A DNA stretch of 64,000 nucleotides, from positions 2,909,001 to 2,973,000 of the forward strand of contig NZ_VISM01000001.1 of NCBI RefSeq assembly GCF_007827455.1, given 5' to 3'. The DNA comes from Lutibacter sp. Hel_I_33_5. Lineage in GTDB: Bacteria > Bacteroidota > Bacteroidia > Flavobacteriales > Flavobacteriaceae. The notes below the pieces were generated by a model. The model was not told the DNA's origin. It saw only the letters and a program-made list of their open reading frames with translations, and did not search any database. Numbering within the stretch: the first letter of the stretch is position 1; every line of letters begins with the position of its first letter. Shown here one piece after another: positions 56,613-64,000 of the stretch. Position numbers and translations under genes: made by a program.

Positions 56613-58922
56613 ATGAAGAATTTTAGTGTAGTCATTATTGCTTTTATAAGCCTTTTAATATTTCAATCTTGTACTAGTCAAATAGAAGAAATTCTAGTTT
56701 CAAATATCGATGAGTTAAATCAATCTATAAAAGATGCAGAACCTGGAGACAATATCGTTTTAAAAAATGGTGTTTGGAAAGATGTTAAAATTAAATTTAC
56801 AGGAAAAGGAACAAAAGGAAATCCAATAAAGTTAAAAGCAGAAACTCCAGGAGAAGTTTTTATAGAAGGAGTTTCAAATTTAGAAATTAGTGGAGATTAT
56901 TTAGAGGTTAGTGGTTTGTTTTTCAGAAATGGATATGCACCAACACAAAATGTAATTTCATTTAGAACCTCTAAAAAAGAAGTTGCAAATCATTCTAAAG
57001 TAACAAATTGTGTCATTCTAGATTTCAATAATTTAGAACGTGATAAAGATAATCTTTGGGTCCAACTTTACGGAAAACATAACGAATTAAGTAACTGTTA
57101 TATTGCTGGTAAAACCAATGGTGGCCCAACTGTAAGAGTTGATTTAAAAGGGAATCAAAGCATACGAAATTATCATAAAATTATTAATAATCATTTTGGT
57201 CCACGACCAAGAAAAGGTGGTGCTAGAGGAGAAACTATTCAATTAGGAAGTAGTTTTACTTCAATGTCTCCAAGTAATACAACCATTGCTAATAACTTGT
57301 TTGAAGAGTGTAATGGTGAGGTTGAAATCATTTCTAGTAAAACTAATTTTAACATCATTAAAAATAATGTGTTTTACAAGAGTGAAGGTTCTGTTGTTAC
57401 AAGGCATGGAAATTATGTTACCGTTGATGGAAATTATTTTATTGGTGATGGAGTAAATGATCAATATGGTGGAATTAGAATAATTAACACAGGTCATTGG
57501 ATTACAAATAATCTTTTTTATAAAATAAAAGGTAAGAATTTTAGAAGTCCGATTGCAATTATGAATGGTATTCCTAAATCGCCATTAAACAGATACAACC
57601 AAGTTACTGATGTTGTTGTAGCTTATAATACGTTTGTTGATTCAGATTCTCCATTTCAATTTGGAGTTGGACAAAATTTGGCTCAAAAAGATGTGTTGCC
57701 GAAATCAGAAATTCGTTCTGCCAGAGCTTTAAGAACTGAAGTTGTAAATAATGTGATTTACAATTCTAAAGGTGATGCAAATCCAATTATTGAGCATGAT
57801 AAAGCTGATGGTGTTACTTTTAAAAGTAATATTATTGACAATAATGGAGTTGAAATTAAAAATGCACATGGTTTAATTTCTAAAGAATTAAGCTTAACAG
57901 ATATTGGTACAAATCTTTCAGTTCCTGTTTCAGGATATAATGATGTAGAAACTCATAATGGTTTTGATTTTGAAGTGATTACAGAAGATTTATTAGGAGG
58001 TTCTAGAGAAAAATCAAATCAAGTTGGTGCAATTTTAAGTTCAGAAAATATAAAATTAGATTTATTGGATAAAACTAAATACGGAGCAAATTGGTTTTCA
58101 AGTAATGTTGAGGAAAAAGAAGCAAAAATACATACTGTAAATAATGCTGATGAATTAGCAGCAAAACTAAAAGAAGCAGTAAGTGGTGATGTTTTAGAAT
58201 TAAATGAAGGTTCTTACCAAATTTCAAATTCTTTAATCATTAATAAAACGATTACAATTCAGTCTAAAGGAAAAGCTGAAATCGTATATAATGGAGCAGC
58301 TGATACTCCTGTTTTTGAATTAAATCCTTATGGTAAATTAACTTTGAAAAGCATCAAATTAAAAGGAAATGGTTCAAATTATGCATTTGCAAGTTTAAAG
58401 AAAAATATGTCTAATCATTTTGGATTGGATGTTATTGATTCAGAAATAAGTGATTTCAATTATGCTTTAAGAGTCTATAAACAATCTTTTTCTGAAGAAA
58501 TTACTTTTAAAAATACGTCAATTTCAAACTGTAAAAATGGACTAGAATTATCAGAAGAAACAAATGATAGAGGAGATTACAATACAGAGTATTTAACGAT
58601 TGATAATTGTATATTTAATACTATAAAACAAAATGTTATTGATTATTACAGAGGTGGATATGATGAATCTACAATTGGTGGAAACCTTTTAGTTACCAAT
58701 AGCACATTTACAAATTGTGGAGCAAAAGAGAGAAACAAAAGGCTTTTTAATCATAATGGTATTGTAAATGTAAATATCAAGAATAATACATTTAAAAATA
58801 ATAAAGTTCGGTTTGTTTCCATTCTTTGGGGAGCAAAAAATAATATAGAATCTGGTAATAGCTTAACAAATTCAGGGAAAATTAAAACTGAAGAAAATCT
58901 AGTAATGACCTTGATGTATTAG
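56613..58922 (+). CDS. PL6-family alginate lyase (chondroitinase-B fold), lipoprotein
   Basis: This 769-residue protein has a lipoprotein signal (FISLLIFQSC). The N-terminal parallel beta-helix belongs to the PL6 type, with RGETIQLGSSFTSMSPSNTTIANNLFEECNGEVEIISSKTNF...GSVVTRHGNYVTVDGNYFIGDG. Lys243 (SSK) and Arg264 (RHG) correspond to the catalytic pair of the family. A second beta-helix domain (about 520-769) follows, as in two-domain PL6 enzymes. It cleaves alginate or MG-rich oligomers by beta-elimination on the cell surface or in the periplasm. I chose ATG 56613 because the earlier in-frame TTG (56580) lies in the operator and would destroy the signal peptide. Confidence 0.88.
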   Translation: MKNFSVVIIAFISLLIFQSCTSQIEEILVSNIDELNQSIKDAEPGDNIVLKNGVWKDVKIKFTGKGTKGNPIKLKAETPGEVFIEGVSNLEISGDYLEVSGLFFRNGYAPTQNVISFRTSKKEVANHSKVTNCVILDFNNLERDKDNLWVQLYGKHNELSNCYIAGKTNGGPTVRVDLKGNQSIRNYHKIINNHFGPRPRKGGARGETIQLGSSFTSMSPSNTTIANNLFEECNGEVEIISSKTNFNIIKNNVFYKSEGSVVTRHGNYVTVDGNYFIGDGVNDQYGGIRIINTGHWITNNLFYKIKGKNFRSPIAIMNGIPKSPLNRYNQVTDVVVAYNTFVDSDSPFQFGVGQNLAQKDVLPKSEIRSARALRTEVVNNVIYNSKGDANPIIEHDKADGVTFKSNIIDNNGVEIKNAHGLISKELSLTDIGTNLSVPVSGYNDVETHNGFDFEVITEDLLGGSREKSNQVGAILSSENIKLDLLDKTKYGANWFSSNVEEKEAKIHTVNNADELAAKLKEAVSGDVLELNEGSYQISNSLIINKTITIQSKGKAEIVYNGAADTPVFELNPYGKLTLKSIKLKGNGSNYAFASLKKNMSNHFGLDVIDSEISDFNYALRVYKQSFSEEITFKNTSISNCKNGLELSEETNDRGDYNTEYLTIDNCIFNTIKQNVIDYYRGGYDESTIGGNLLVTNSTFTNCGAKERNKRLFNHNGIVNVNIKNNTFKNNKVRFVSILWGAKNNIESGNSLTNSGKIKTEENLVMTLMY

Positions 58923-58927
58923 AAATT

Positions 58928-59929
58928 ATGGCTAAAAAAGTAATCACTTTTGGTGAAGTAATGATGCGTTTATCTCCTCCAGGATATGAAAAATTTTCGC
59001 AAGCTTCATCATTTGAATTAGTTTATGGAGGTGGAGAAGCAAATGCAGCCATTTCTTGTGCTTATTTAGGTATGAAAGCTGCACATGTTACACGTTTTCC
59101 TGATAATGCTTTAGGAAAAGCTGCAACACAATTTTTGCGTAAACATTGGTTAAGTACAAAGCATGTTATTTATGGCGACCAAATGATGGGAAAGTATTTT
59201 CTAGAAAAAGGAGCTGTGCATAGACCTAGTGAGGTAATTTATGAAAGAGAAGGTTCTGCCTTTTCTTTAATTCAACCTGAGATGTTTAATTGGGAAGAAA
59301 TACTAAAAGATGCAGATTGGTTTCATTGGACAGGTATTACACCTTCAATTTCAGAAGGAACTGCTCAAAGTTGTTTAGATGCTATTAAAACGGCCAATAA
59401 ATTGGGTATAACAGTTTCTGGTGATATAAATTCTAGAAGTAATATGTGGAAATATGGAAAGCCAATGCATGAGGTTATTCCAAATTTAGCTAAGCATTCA
59501 GATGTTGTTATTACTAGTAGTAGAGGAATTCGTGAAATGTTTGATATTGGCGAACTTGATGATAATTTTAAATCGTTAGCTAAAATGTTGATTGATGTTT
59601 ATCCAAACATTAAGAAAGTGATTAAAAAAACGAGAAGAACTTTAAGCGCTTCACATCATCAAATTCAGGGTAAAATGTGGAATGGTAAAAAGTATATTAA
59701 AACAGATATGCTTAATATAACTCATATCATTGATCGTGTGGGAACAGGAGATGCGTTTGCAGCCGGATTAATCTATGGACTTTTACATTATAAAGATAAA
59801 GAAGCATTAGATTTTGCTTCTTCTGCATGTGCTTTAAAACATACTGTTCCTGGAGATGTAAACACAGTTTCGTTAGAAAATGTAAGAAGCTTAATGGAAG
59901 GTAATACTTCTGGAGCTATAAAAAGATAA
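58928..59929 (+). CDS. 2-dehydro-3-deoxygluconokinase-type sugar kinase, second copy
   Basis: This 333-residue PfkB kinase is paralogous to the enzyme at 39760. It shares the start ITFGEVMMRLSPPGYEKFSQASSFELVYGGGEANAAISCAYLG and the sequence DADWFHWTGITPSISEG. The C-terminal PfkB signature is HIIDRVGTGDAFAAGLIYGLL, so the catalytic Asp is kept. It differs at substrate-side positions and lacks one acidic segment, so it may use a related 2-keto-3-deoxy sugar acid or be a second KDG kinase under GntR-type control. It follows the PL6 gene after 5 bases. Confidence 0.82.
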   Translation: MAKKVITFGEVMMRLSPPGYEKFSQASSFELVYGGGEANAAISCAYLGMKAAHVTRFPDNALGKAATQFLRKHWLSTKHVIYGDQMMGKYFLEKGAVHRPSEVIYEREGSAFSLIQPEMFNWEEILKDADWFHWTGITPSISEGTAQSCLDAIKTANKLGITVSGDINSRSNMWKYGKPMHEVIPNLAKHSDVVITSSRGIREMFDIGELDDNFKSLAKMLIDVYPNIKKVIKKTRRTLSASHHQIQGKMWNGKKYIKTDMLNITHIIDRVGTGDAFAAGLIYGLLHYKDKEALDFASSACALKHTVPGDVNTVSLENVRSLMEGNTSGAIKR

Positions 59930-59949
59930 AGATTAAAAACCATTTTGCT

Positions 59950-60888
59950 ATGAAATTCTTAAAATCATATGTTGTAATATTTTTAATATTCTTTATATGC
60001 TCAAATTTTTATTGCCAAAAGAAAAATATAAAAATCACCACAAAAAGAAATGCTGACAATAGCGTAGATTTTTATTTTAAAAAACTAAAACCTGGTAGCT
60101 ATTTTGTTAATGTGAAATTTTCTCAATTACTAAATACTCATGATGGTAATTATAAAGGTGTTGTAAAAGATAAATCAGGCTTTTTATTTAATTTAAAACC
60201 AATAAATAAGAAAAAATTTGTTCGTTATTCTTTTAAATATTCTTGGATTAGAGGAAATCCTAAAGCTAAAGTTGATAGCCTTTTCACCTATGTTTTACCT
60301 TTTGAAAAAGAACATTTAATTGCTGTAAAAGAACAAGGTTATATTAGAGAAAAATTTTTTGGTGCAGAAAGACCAAATAATTGGAAATCATATGCTTTAG
60401 CAAACAAAACTACAGATATTGTTAAAAGTATGCGTAGAGGTGTAGTTGTAGATATTATAAATAAATATGAATTAGACACAATAAAAAAAATATACTCCTC
60501 AAAAAAAAATCAATTAACAATAGAGCACCCTGACGGAACTTATGCGACTTACAAGGGATTTAGTAAAAATTCATTTTTAGTGAAACTAGGTCAAAATGTT
60601 TATCCACATAGCCCTTTAGGGAAAATAACTAAAAATGAAAAAGGTTTTTATATAATGAGTTTTTATATAAGATATCTAATAGGTGACAATTTTGGGAAAA
60701 AGCAAAAATTTATAAATAAAAAAAGTAGAAGTAATTTTATATCACCATTTTTTTTAGTGGCTAATGAAAAAGTGAAATTAAAGAGTAAGCAAAAATATAT
60801 TGTAGATTATAATGAATCAGTTTTTTTAAAAGAATTTTCAAAAAAAGAAAAAAGAAAATATAAAAAGAAACCTAATCTTTTTAAATAA
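59950..60888 (+). CDS. Secreted M23-peptidase-like protein, probably not catalytic
   Basis: This 312-residue protein has a signal peptide (YVVIFLIFFICSNFYCQ). A beta-rich N-terminal part follows (RNADNSVDFYFKKLKPGSYFVNVKFSQL). A LytM-like segment (SMRRGVVVDIINKY...NQLTIEHPDGTYATYKGFSKNSFLVKLGQNVYPHSPLGKI) has the M23 pattern, but the His-x-His and His-x-x-x-Asp metal ligands are not evident. It is therefore likely a degenerate, non-peptidase member. The C-terminus is very Lys-rich. It lies inside the alginate operon, 20 bases after the kinase. Its role there is unknown. Confidence 0.6.
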   Translation: MKFLKSYVVIFLIFFICSNFYCQKKNIKITTKRNADNSVDFYFKKLKPGSYFVNVKFSQLLNTHDGNYKGVVKDKSGFLFNLKPINKKKFVRYSFKYSWIRGNPKAKVDSLFTYVLPFEKEHLIAVKEQGYIREKFFGAERPNNWKSYALANKTTDIVKSMRRGVVVDIINKYELDTIKKIYSSKKNQLTIEHPDGTYATYKGFSKNSFLVKLGQNVYPHSPLGKITKNEKGFYIMSFYIRYLIGDNFGKKQKFINKKSRSNFISPFFLVANEKVKLKSKQKYIVDYNESVFLKEFSKKEKRKYKKKPNLFK

Positions 60889-60924
60889 ACTTTCAAATTA
60901 GTTGAATGACCTAAATAATTAAAA

Positions 60925-61947
60925 ATGAGAAAAATTATATTGATAATATGTGCAGTTTTAGTGTTGCTTTCTTGTAAAAACACTTCTAAAAAAGCTTTAG
61001 AAATGTCAACTAAAACTGAAAATATAAAATATCCAAATGATGTTATTCCGTTTATGGATAAATGGAAAATCCTTACTGGTGATGGAACTCACGTCAAAGA
61101 TTTAGTAAATTATAAAAAAGACAATTTTTTCTATGTTCAAAATGATGGAAAAACGGATTGGATAGTTTATAAAACACCTAATGCAGGTATTACTTCAAGA
61201 ACTTCAAAAAATACGAGAACAGAACTAGGAGAAAAAAAACATTGGATTCCTGAAGAAGGAGGCAAATTAACAGGAACACTAAAAGTACAACATGTATCCA
61301 CTACAGGAGATGCAACTGCAGCTTCATCGTATTCAGTAGTAATTGGTCAAATTCATAGTGATGAAGGGCATGAAAATGAACCCTTAAAAATCTATTATAA
61401 AAAATTTCCAGGCCACACAAAAGGTTCTGTATTTTGGAATTATGAAATCAATACAAAAGGAGATAATATAGGACGATTTGATTACTCTACAGCAGTTTGG
61501 GGACATGATTTTTCTGTTGTTGGTTCAAATGCTACAGAATATCCAAAAGAACCAGAAAATGGTGTTGCTTTAGGAGAAGAGTTTAGTTACGAAGTAAATG
61601 TTTACAAAGGAATGATGTATTTAACTTTTACTAGTAAAAATCATAAAACCATTCAATTTAAAAAGAGTTTAATAAAAACTGAATTTGGAACAAGAAAAGA
61701 TATTCCACAGCAAGTATTAAATGTTTATGCAAATAGGGAAAAAGGTGGTGGAGTAGAACGCGAAATTGCCTATGCAGGTGAACTTAATTACTTTAAGCAA
61801 GGGGCCTATAATCAAGCAAATGCAAAATCTACCAAATCAGAAATTTATGGTGGAGATATCTCTAAACAATATGAAAACGGAAGTTATGCTGAGGTTTGGT
61901 TTAAAGAAGCAACTGTAGGTAAAAGTACTCAACCAAATAAAAACTAA
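60925..61947 (+). CDS. PL7-family alginate lyase, lipoprotein
   Basis: This 340-residue protein has a lipobox (VLLSC, Cys17). The PL7 beta-jelly-roll motifs are all there: RTEL at 98-101, QIH at 142-144 and YFKQGAYNQ at 289-297. Arg, Gln, His and Tyr of these motifs form the active site in the family. QIH, rather than QVH, is generally linked to G- or MG-containing substrates. It would attack alginate at the cell surface, giving unsaturated oligomers for the PL6 lyase. It is spaced 36 bases after the M23-like gene and 1 base before the next. Confidence 0.92.
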   Translation: MRKIILIICAVLVLLSCKNTSKKALEMSTKTENIKYPNDVIPFMDKWKILTGDGTHVKDLVNYKKDNFFYVQNDGKTDWIVYKTPNAGITSRTSKNTRTELGEKKHWIPEEGGKLTGTLKVQHVSTTGDATAASSYSVVIGQIHSDEGHENEPLKIYYKKFPGHTKGSVFWNYEINTKGDNIGRFDYSTAVWGHDFSVVGSNATEYPKEPENGVALGEEFSYEVNVYKGMMYLTFTSKNHKTIQFKKSLIKTEFGTRKDIPQQVLNVYANREKGGGVEREIAYAGELNYFKQGAYNQANAKSTKSEIYGGDISKQYENGSYAEVWFKEATVGKSTQPNKN

Positions 61948-61948
61948 A

Positions 61949-63835
61949 ATGTTGAAAAAGGTGATTTTCATAATAGGCGTTTCTGGATGTGGAAAAAGCA
62001 CTATTGGAAAATTACTATCTAAAGAATTAAATATTCCATTTTTTGATGCTGATGATTTTCATCCAGAAAGTAATATCAAAAAAATGTCTAATGGAAAGGC
62101 TTTAAATGATGATGATAGGCAAGGTTGGTTAGAGTCTTTAAATGAGTTAGCAAAAAGTGAACTGGCAAAAAACAGTTGTGTTATTGCATGTTCTGCCTTA
62201 AAACAAAACTATCGAGATATTTTAAGAAAAGACTTAGAAAGTGAGACTAAATGGGTGCATTTATCGGGTTCATTTGATCAGATTTATAAAAGAATGAAAA
62301 GTAGAGTAGATCACTATATGCCTTCTGAATTATTGAAATCTCAATTTGATATTTTAGAACATCCAAAAGAAGCTTTACAAGTAGACATAACTAAATCAAT
62401 TGTAGATATTGTTGATACTATAAAAAACGAATTAATGAATAAATCACAATTTGGATTATTTGGTTTAGGCGTTATGGGAAAAAGCTTATGTAGAAATTTA
62501 GCTAATAAAGGCTTTAAAATTTCTATGTTTAATAGACACGTTGATAATCTTGAAGTTGAAATAGCTAAAAACTTTAAAACTGAATTTTCTGAATTATCAA
62601 ACGCATCTGCCTTTGATGATATTTCTGCTTTTGTAAACTCTCTGCAACAACCAAGATGTATTATGTTAATGGTAAATGCTGGAAAAACAATAGATCATGT
62701 AATTGAAGATTTATTTCCACATTTATCAGAAAATGATATATTAATTGATGGTGGAAATTCTAATTATAATAAAACTAAAGAACGTTTCGATTATTTAAAA
62801 ACGAAAAGCATTCATTTTATTGGGGCTGGAGTTTCTGGTGGAGAAGAAGGCGCTTTAAAAGGACCTTCAATTATGCCAAGTGGAGATTTTGAAGCGTATA
62901 AACAAGTGCAGCCTTTTCTAGAAACGATTGCTGCGAAAGACAAAAATAGTTTGCCATGTTGTACTTATATTGGTTCAGAAGGAAGTGGACATTTTGTAAA
63001 AATGGTTCACAATGGAATCGAATATGTTGAAATGCAATTATTGGCAGAAATAACATCTATTTTAGAAGCTTTAGGTCAAAATAATGATGAAATTTCGAAT
63101 ACGTTAGAAAGTTGGAAAACTACTACTGACAGTTACTTGTTAGATATCACAGCTACTATTTTTAGAAAAAAAGAAGGTGCTGATTGGTTGGTAAATAAAA
63201 TATTGGATAAAGCTGGAAATAAAGGTACAGGAAACTGGACAACAATTGCTTCTGCAGAATTGGATGTGCCAAGTACATTAATTGCTTCTGCTTTATTTTC
63301 GAGATATATATCTTTTTATAAGGATGAACGAATTCAGCTAAATAACAATTTTGAAAAGGCTAATAATTCGGCATTAAATATCTCAGTAAAAGAAGTGTTA
63401 GAAGCGTATCAATTTGCTAGGATTATCAATCATTATCAAGGTTTTAAATTAATTTCAGAAGCTTCAAATAAACATTCATGGAATCTGAATTTAAGTGAAA
63501 TATCAAGAATTTGGACGAATGGTTGCATCATTAAATCTACGTTAATGAAAGAACTTGTAGAGGTCCTTAAAAATACCACAAACATATTAACGAATCAAGA
63601 ATTAATTAATACCCTTAATATATACAAACCCTCTATAAAAAAGCTAGTATCAGCATGTGTTTTAAATGATTTATCTGTTCCTTCTTTAAGTGAATCGATT
63701 CAGTTTTTTAATGGAATTACAAATCCGAATTCTAACGCAAATGTAATACAGGCACAAAGAGATTATTTTGGAGCACATACGTATCAAAGAATAGATGATG
63801 CTTCAGGTAAAAGTTATCATACAAACTGGAATTAA
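61949..63835 (+). CDS. Gluconokinase/6-phosphogluconate dehydrogenase fusion
   Basis: This 628-residue protein joins two enzymes. Residues 1-160 are a GntK-type gluconate kinase with a P-loop (GVSGCGKST, 10-18), DADDFHPESNIKKMSNGKALNDDDRQGWL and ACSALKQNYRD. Residues about 163-628 are 6-phosphogluconate dehydrogenase, with the NADP-binding GLFGLGVMGKSL, GAGVSGGEEGALKGPSIMPSG, the catalytic Lys in GSGHFVKMVHNGIEY, and a C-terminal YFGAHTYQR-type tail. It would turn gluconate into 6-phosphogluconate and then ribulose 5-phosphate, making NAD(P)H. A Met at 163 could allow separate synthesis of the dehydrogenase. It follows the PL7 gene after 1 base, so it is co-transcribed. Confidence 0.92.
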   Translation: MLKKVIFIIGVSGCGKSTIGKLLSKELNIPFFDADDFHPESNIKKMSNGKALNDDDRQGWLESLNELAKSELAKNSCVIACSALKQNYRDILRKDLESETKWVHLSGSFDQIYKRMKSRVDHYMPSELLKSQFDILEHPKEALQVDITKSIVDIVDTIKNELMNKSQFGLFGLGVMGKSLCRNLANKGFKISMFNRHVDNLEVEIAKNFKTEFSELSNASAFDDISAFVNSLQQPRCIMLMVNAGKTIDHVIEDLFPHLSENDILIDGGNSNYNKTKERFDYLKTKSIHFIGAGVSGGEEGALKGPSIMPSGDFEAYKQVQPFLETIAAKDKNSLPCCTYIGSEGSGHFVKMVHNGIEYVEMQLLAEITSILEALGQNNDEISNTLESWKTTTDSYLLDITATIFRKKEGADWLVNKILDKAGNKGTGNWTTIASAELDVPSTLIASALFSRYISFYKDERIQLNNNFEKANNSALNISVKEVLEAYQFARIINHYQGFKLISEASNKHSWNLNLSEISRIWTNGCIIKSTLMKELVEVLKNTTNILTNQELINTLNIYKPSIKKLVSACVLNDLSVPSLSESIQFFNGITNPNSNANVIQAQRDYFGAHTYQRIDDASGKSYHTNWN

Positions 63836-63850
63836 TCATAAATTAATAAT

Positions 63851-64000
63851 ATGGAAGCAACAGCTAAAAAATCATTACTAAAAAGAATTATAGCAATTAT
63901 TTTGGGTTTTGGTCCAGGTATTTTTGCCATTGGCTATACTATTGGTACAGGTAGTGTAACATCCATGATTGTTGCAGGAAGTAAATTTAATATGCAATTA
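63851..64000 (+). CDS. Nramp-like transporter, N-terminal fragment
   Basis: The first 50 residues (MEATAKKSLLKRIIAIILGFGPGIFAIGYTIGTGSVTSMIVAGSK) resemble the first membrane helix of Nramp family transporters, in which GPG is followed by a helix break. Here the break reads IGTGSVTS in place of the metal-binding DPGN, so it may be a non-canonical Nramp relative with another substrate. The gene runs past the window end. It follows the gluconate enzyme by 15 bases and is probably in the same operon. Confidence 0.65.
   Translation, partial: MEATAKKSLLKRIIAIILGFGPGIFAIGYTIGTGSVTSMIVAGSKFNMQL

Overview
The window is chromosomal DNA of a marine-type Flavobacteriaceae bacterium (Bacteroidota). Evidence: low GC, Bacteroidota-style promoters (TAnnTTTG -7 boxes), type IX secretion sorting domains of types A and B, a PorP/SprF protein, TonB-dependent receptors with carboxypeptidase-like N-domains, and alginate-degradation genes. 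I cannot fix the genus.

Layout. 1-12.7 kb is core nitrogen and amino-acid metabolism: the end of an ammonium transporter, gltBD (glutamate synthase), then ilvD-ilvB-ilvN-ilvC. Between gltD and ilvD lies a 20-codon ORF of which 11 codons are Val/Ile/Leu, followed by mutually exclusive antiterminator and terminator stems: a probable ribosome-mediated attenuator of the branched-chain amino-acid operon. 12.7-17.4 kb holds a GapN-like aldehyde dehydrogenase and a TonB-dependent receptor. 17.6-36.4 kb is a surface-adhesin operon: a 5278-residue type-B T9SS protein with seven 372-bp and three 1593-bp in-frame repeats, then a PorP/SprF protein and an OmpA/PD40 protein. 36.4-38.5 kb is a DUF255 thioredoxin-fold lipoprotein.

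38.6-42.5 kb and 56.6-64 kb look like two parts of one alginate/uronate catabolic region. The left part has a LacI regulator with a 30-bp perfect palindromic operator, KDG kinase, KDPG aldolase and a DMT transporter. The right part has a PL6 lyase behind a TGGTTTACCA/TGGTAAACCA operator, a second KDG-type kinase, a degenerate M23-like protein, a PL7 lyase, a gluconokinase/6-phosphogluconate dehydrogenase fusion, and the start of an Nramp-like transporter.

42.5-56.4 kb between them is an accessory island. Single genes (secreted beta-helix protein, two TlpA-like thioredoxins, hexapeptide acyltransferase, unknown protein), all on the minus strand, are separated by imperfect palindromic spacers like integron attC sites. 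Four IS110-family copies (two intact, one with a nonsense codon, one 3' remnant) lie at the same position in the 3' arm of such spacers. The 5' non-coding part of each full-length copy folds into two stem-loops like a bridge RNA. The first loop carries a segment matching the flanking target (ATTATATACGG or ATACACG) and a CAACA-like segment complementary to TGTTG on the other side. The island ends with a metal-responsive module (Fur-family regulator, TonB receptor, Cys/His-rich small protein, isoprenylcysteine methyltransferase-like protein) bounded by 14-bp inverted repeats. This array of cassettes with IS110 elements aimed at their spacers is the most novel part of the window.
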